A DNA stretch of 64,000 bases from NCBI RefSeq assembly GCF_034262375.1, contig NZ_CP139558.1, positions 1,984,001-2,048,000 of the forward strand, given 5' to 3'. Under the pieces are notes generated by a model. The model was not told the origin of the DNA. It did no database searches and saw only the letters and a program-made list of their open reading frames with translations. Position 1 is the stretch's first letter. Every line of letters begins with the position of its first letter. Of the stretch, positions 61,088 to 64,000 are shown in pieces. This DNA is from Mucilaginibacter sabulilitoris. Lineage in GTDB: Bacteria > Bacteroidota > Bacteroidia > Sphingobacteriales > Sphingobacteriaceae. The position numbers were made by a program, and so were the translations under genes.

Positions 61088-61160
61088 GCGGAAGTAGCTC
61101 AGTTGGTAGAGCGATAGCCTTCCAAGCTATAGGTCGCGAGTTCGAACCTCGTCTTCCGCT
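61088..61160 (+). tRNA. tRNA-Gly (anticodon TCC)
   Basis: 73 bases. Acceptor GCGGAAG/CTTCCGC, D-arm AGCTCAGTTGGTAGAGC, anticodon loop CTTCCAA, T-arm GAGTTCGAACCTC. Confidence 0.95.
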
Positions 61161-61251
61161 CGGTTGGTTCAAGAAGAAGAATTGTTCATTAGTGCTGAAT
61201 TGAAAAGACCAATGAACCAGTAAACAAATGAACCAATGACCAAAAGCATAA

Positions 61252-61323
<72 letters not shown>

Positions 61324-61392
61324 CAATAGAATAAAGAATAAAACAGAATACATTTTAAGTATAAAATTAACCTACAAATAATAAAATAAATC

Positions 61393-62580
61393 ATGGCAAA
61401 AGAAAAGTTTGACCGCAGTAAACCGCACTTAAACATCGGTACAATCGGTCACGTTGACCACGGCAAAACAACCCTTACTGCAGCTATCACTAAAGTATTA
61501 GCTGATGCAGGTTTATCAGAAGCTCGTTCATTTGATTCAATTGACTCAGCTCCTGAAGAAAAAGAGCGTGGTATTACCATCAACACTGCCCACGTTGAAT
61601 ATTCAACTGCTAACCGTCACTATGCTCACGTTGACTGTCCAGGTCACGCGGATTATGTGAAAAACATGGTTACTGGTGCTGCTCAGATGGATGGTGCAAT
61701 CATTGTTGTTGCTGCAACTGACGGTCCGATGCCTCAAACCCGCGAACACATCCTGTTGGCACGTCAGGTAGGTGTACCTGCACTTGTTGTTTTCATGAAC
61801 AAGGTTGACATGGTTGATGATCCGGAATTATTAGAATTAGTTGAAATGGAAATTCGTGAATTATTATCATTCTACGAATATCCAGGTGATGATATCCCAG
61901 TTATCCAGGGTTCTGCTTTGGGTGGTCTGAACGGCGATCCAAAATGGGTTGGCAAAATTATGGAATTGATGGAAGCTGTTGATAACTACATCCCAATTCC
62001 TCCACGTTTAACTGATCTTCCATTCTTGATGCCAGTTGAAGACGTGTTCTCAATCACCGGTCGTGGTACTGTTGCTACCGGTCGTATTGAGCGTGGTGTA
62101 ATCAACTCTGGCGAGCCAGTTGATATCCTGGGTATGGGTGCTGAGAACTTAAAATCAACCGTAACTGGTGTTGAGATGTTCCGCAAGATCCTTGACCGTG
62201 GCGAAGCTGGTGACAACGTAGGTTTATTGTTACGTGGTATTGAAAAAACTGATATCCGTCGTGGTATGGTTATTTGCAAACCAGGTTCAGTAACTCCGCA
62301 CACCGACTTCAAAGCAGAAGTTTACGTATTATCAAAAGCAGAAGGTGGCCGTCACACTCCATTCTTCAATAAATACCGTCCGCAATTCTATTTCCGTACA
62401 ACTGACGTAACTGGTGAAATTTCACTGGCCGAAGGTGTAGAAATGGTTATGCCAGGTGATAACGTTACTATCACTGTAAAGTTGATTAACGCTATTGCCA
62501 TGGAAAAAGGCTTACGTTTCGCTATCCGTGAAGGTGGCAGAACAGTAGGTGCTGGTCAGGTAACTGAAATTTTGAAATAA
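61393..62580 (+). CDS. tuf: Translation elongation factor EF-Tu
   Basis: 395 residues, full length. GTPase domain with GHVDHGKTT (about 18-26), [12 protein letters not shown] (about 80-91), NKVDMVDD (about 135) and SALGG; domains II and III to [14 protein letters not shown]. It delivers aminoacyl-tRNA to the ribosome. Codon use is strongly biased (GGT, CGT, GTT), as expected for a very highly expressed gene and unlike its neighbours. Co-transcribed with the four upstream tRNAs; a hairpin terminator follows. Confidence 0.98.
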   Translation: MAKEKFDRSKPHLNIGTIGHVDHGKTTLTAAITKVLADAGLSEARSFDSIDSAPEEKERGITINTAHVEYSTANRHYAHVDCPGHADYVKNMVTGAAQMDGAIIVVAATDGPMPQTREHILLARQVGVPALVVFMNKVDMVDDPELLELVEMEIRELLSFYEYPGDDIPVIQGSALGGLNGDPKWVGKIMELMEAVDNYIPIPPRLTDLPFLMPVEDVFSITGRGTVATGRIERGVINSGEPVDILGMGAENLKSTVTGVEMFRKILDRGEAGDNVGLLLRGIEKTDIRRGMVICKPGSVTPHTDFKAEVYVLSKAEGGRHTPFFNKYRPQFYFRTTDVTGEISLAEGVEMVMPGDNVTITVKLINAIAMEKGLRFAIREGGRTVGAGQVTEILK

Positions 62581-62602
62581 GAATTTCAAAAAGGTTAATT
62601 GG

Positions 62603-62640
62603 AAACATAAGTTTTACTGTAAAAAGTAAACTTATGTTTT
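62603..62640 (+). terminator. Terminator after tuf
   Basis: AAACATAAGTTTTACT and AGTAAACTTATGTTT form a stem of about 15 bp with one bulged T and a loop of about 6 bases, followed by TTCTTATTAT. AT-rich but long; probably partial, since the tRNA-Trp and secE genes follow closely. Confidence 0.65.
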
Positions 62641-62657
62641 CTTATTATAAAATATAC

Positions 62658-62728
62658 ACGGGAATAGTTCAATGGTAGAATAGAGGTCTCCAAAACCTTT
62701 GATCAGGGTTCGAATCCTTGTTCCCGTG
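62658..62728 (+). tRNA. tRNA-Trp (anticodon CCA)
   Basis: 71 bases. Acceptor ACGGGAA/TTCCCGT, anticodon loop CTCCAAA, T-arm GGGTTCGAATCCT. The conserved tuf-trnW-secE order supports it. Confidence 0.95.
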
Positions 62729-62747
62729 CATAAGCAAATAACAGAAA

Positions 62748-62942
62748 ATGGCAGGCGTAGCTGAATATATTAAAGAATCATACATCGAGTTAACTCAAAA
62801 GGTAACTTGGCCAACCTGGCGCGAATTGCAAAGCAGTGCCATATTGGTATTGGTTGCTTCAATCATCATTGCGATGGTTATTTTAGGTATGGACCAGATT
62901 ATCAACTTTTTGCTTAAAACGTTTTATCATTCACTAACATAA
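62748..62942 (+). CDS. secE: Preprotein translocase subunit SecE
   Basis: 64 residues, the short single-helix form. The amphipathic part YIKESYIELTQKVTWPTWRE (about 7-26) is the family signature, followed by one membrane helix (about 30-54, AILVLVASIIIAMVILG). It clamps SecY in the inner-membrane translocon. Located 19 bases after tRNA-Trp and 17 bases before nusG. Confidence 0.96.
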   Translation: MAGVAEYIKESYIELTQKVTWPTWRELQSSAILVLVASIIIAMVILGMDQIINFLLKTFYHSLT

Positions 62943-62959
62943 TATCAGGGAAGACAACG

Positions 62960-63502
62960 ATGAGTGATCAATTGAAATGGTATGTAGTGAGGGCCATCAG
63001 TGGTAAAGAAAAGAAGGTAAAGCAATATATAGATGCCGAAATTAGTCGTTTGGGCATTACGCATTTAGTACCACAGGTACTTATACCTACTGAAAAGTAC
63101 TACCAAATGCGCGATGGAAAAAAGATAGCCAAAGAGCGTAACTATTTTCCGGGTTATGTGTTAATGGAAGCTGTACTTGACGGCGAAACAGAACACATTA
63201 TTAAAAATATAAACAGCGTTATAGGTTTTTTAGGCGATAAGGCCGGAAATGCTATTCCGTTGCGCCAGGCAGAAGTTAACCGTATTTTAGGTAAGGTTGA
63301 CGAAATGAGCGCTCAGGGCGAAACTATGAACGTACCTTATTATATAGGCGAAAACGTGAAAGTAATGGACGGACCGTTCAACGGCTTTAGCGGTGTTATA
63401 GAAGAGGTTAACGAAGAGAAAAAGAAATTAAAAGTAATGGTAAAGATATTCGGGCGCCGTACGCCGCTTGAATTGAATTACATGCAGGTAGAAAAAGAGT
63501 AG
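62960..63502 (+). CDS. nusG: Transcription termination/antitermination factor NusG
   Basis: 180 residues. NGN domain starts LKWYVVRAISGKEKKVKQYI and contains ERNYFPGYVLMEAVLD near 75; KOW domain near 130-165 (YIGENVKVMDGPFNGFSGVI, EEVNEEKKKLKVMVKIFGRR). It binds RNA polymerase and controls pausing and coupling. Same operon as secE. Confidence 0.97.
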   Translation: MSDQLKWYVVRAISGKEKKVKQYIDAEISRLGITHLVPQVLIPTEKYYQMRDGKKIAKERNYFPGYVLMEAVLDGETEHIIKNINSVIGFLGDKAGNAIPLRQAEVNRILGKVDEMSAQGETMNVPYYIGENVKVMDGPFNGFSGVIEEVNEEKKKLKVMVKIFGRRTPLELNYMQVEKE

Positions 63503-63694
63503 ATTGAGATACGAGATTTTAGATGTGAGACATCGAAAAGTCAAATTGATCAAACTAAACAATAATATAAAAATATACAGGTTTGTAAAAGGGTAAGAGG
63601 CTCAAATCTCATATCTGGCATCTCAAATCTAAAAACCTTAAATGTTACTTAGCTTCCACTTACTAACATTGAGTTATAATTAAAGTAAATTAAA
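63503..63694. repeat. nusG-rplK spacer with imperfect inverted repeats
   Basis: A stretch at 63504-63533 (GATTGAGATACGAGATTTTA...) recurs inverted at 63599-63636 (...CTCATATCTGGCATCTCAAA). The arms are about 30 bases with several mismatches and are made of GAGAT/AGATTT units. They would fold into a long stem in the mRNA. A promoter for rplK may lie here, but no exact consensus was found. Confidence 0.5.
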
Positions 63695-64000
63695 ATGGCA
63701 AAAGAAATCGGTGCGATGGTAAAGCTGCAGGTAAAAGGCGGCGCTGCAAACCCATCACCGCCAATTGGACCTGCTTTAGGTGCAAAAGGTGTGAATATCA
63801 TGGAGTTTTGCAAGCAGTTTAATGCACGTACCCAGGATAAACCTGGTAAAGTGTTGCCTGTTTTGATTACTGTTTATGTTGATAAATCTTTCGATTTTAT
63901 CATTAAAACCCCTCCGGTTGCAATCCAGTTACTGGAAGCAACAGGTTTAAAAAGTGGTTCAGCAGAGCCCAACCGTAAAAAGGTTGCCAATGTAAATTGG
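63695..64000 (+). CDS. rplK: 50S ribosomal protein uL11 (3' end outside window)
   Basis: The first 102 codons are present. [20 protein letters not shown] and [20 protein letters not shown] are the proline-rich N-terminal domain of L11; [20 protein letters not shown] follows. It forms the GTPase-associated centre on 23S rRNA. Same order as in most bacteria (secE-nusG-rplK). Confidence 0.97.
   Translation, partial: MAKEIGAMVKLQVKGGAANPSPPIGPALGAKGVNIMEFCKQFNARTQDKPGKVLPVLITVYVDKSFDFIIKTPPVAIQLLEATGLKSGSAEPNRKKVANVNW

Overview
The window reads as chromosomal DNA of a soil-type Bacteroidota of the family Sphingobacteriaceae (Mucilaginibacter/Pedobacter-like). The reasons are a SusC/SusD pair, Bacteroidota-type promoters (TTTG, about 19 nt, TAnnTTTG), orphan FtsX-type permeases ending in NPVKSLRSE, membrane AraC regulators, and the order rpsU-xerC-hpf-tRNAs-tuf-tRNA(Trp)-secE-nusG-rplK. 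Genus level is inference.

Layout. 1-4.7 kb: the 3' end of a sialate O-acetylesterase-like gene, adenine phosphoribosyltransferase, and small minus-strand genes, most of them broken by frameshifts. 4.8-10.7 kb: two full-length orphan MacB/FtsX permeases, with a scrap of a third and a solo insertion-sequence end between them. 10.7-12.1 kb: hairpin-rich gene-free DNA and a dead oxidoreductase gene. 12.2-34.0 kb: a large carbohydrate locus. On the minus strand it has GH127 beta-L-arabinofuranosidase, SusC, SusD, an SGNH hydrolase with a TPR-like C terminus, an SxtJ-like membrane protein, a 49-residue DUF5989-type protein, an SxtI/NodU-type carbamoyltransferase, an AraC regulator, a HAD phosphatase, a zinc alcohol dehydrogenase, a Gfo/Idh/MocA dehydrogenase and a ribose-type ABC importer. 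A divergent GH51 alpha-L-arabinofuranosidase lies on the plus strand. 34.0-35.5 kb: accessory scars, including a 5'-truncated copy of a RES toxin gene. 35.5-45.4 kb: an ankyrin/catalase/DUF892 stress operon, an M13 peptidase, a holin-like gene with a frameshift, an XRE regulator, a DksA-like protein, a DUF72 protein and a lipoprotein. 46.2-48.0 kb: an IS3-family (IS150-like) element with a canonical A AAA AAG frameshift site. 48.1-51.6 kb: a 1167-codon fusion of a membrane AraC regulator to an FtsX permease. 51.7-53.1 kb: a hypothetical gene and a decayed Xre/RES toxin-antitoxin module. 53.1-58.9 kb: a PAS histidine kinase, an MBOAT/SGNH pair for polysaccharide acylation, an acyl-CoA dehydrogenase and a broken secreted-protein gene. 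59-64 kb: the core translation cluster.

How it may work together (inference): GH127 and GH51 release L-arabinofuranose units in the periplasm, SusCD imports the oligosaccharides, and the ABC system with two dehydrogenases and a phosphatase could take up and convert a sugar. The most unusual part is the tightly packed SGNH-SxtJ-DUF5989-carbamoyltransferase block directly behind SusCD and separated from it by an intrinsic terminator. This points to an envelope or glycan carbamoylation/esterification module coupled to arabinan use. The second unusual item is the one-polypeptide AraC-FtsX fusion.

The window carries many small lesions (single-base frameshifts, in-frame stops), mostly in accessory genes. 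Some could be assembly errors, but the multiply broken genes look truly decayed.
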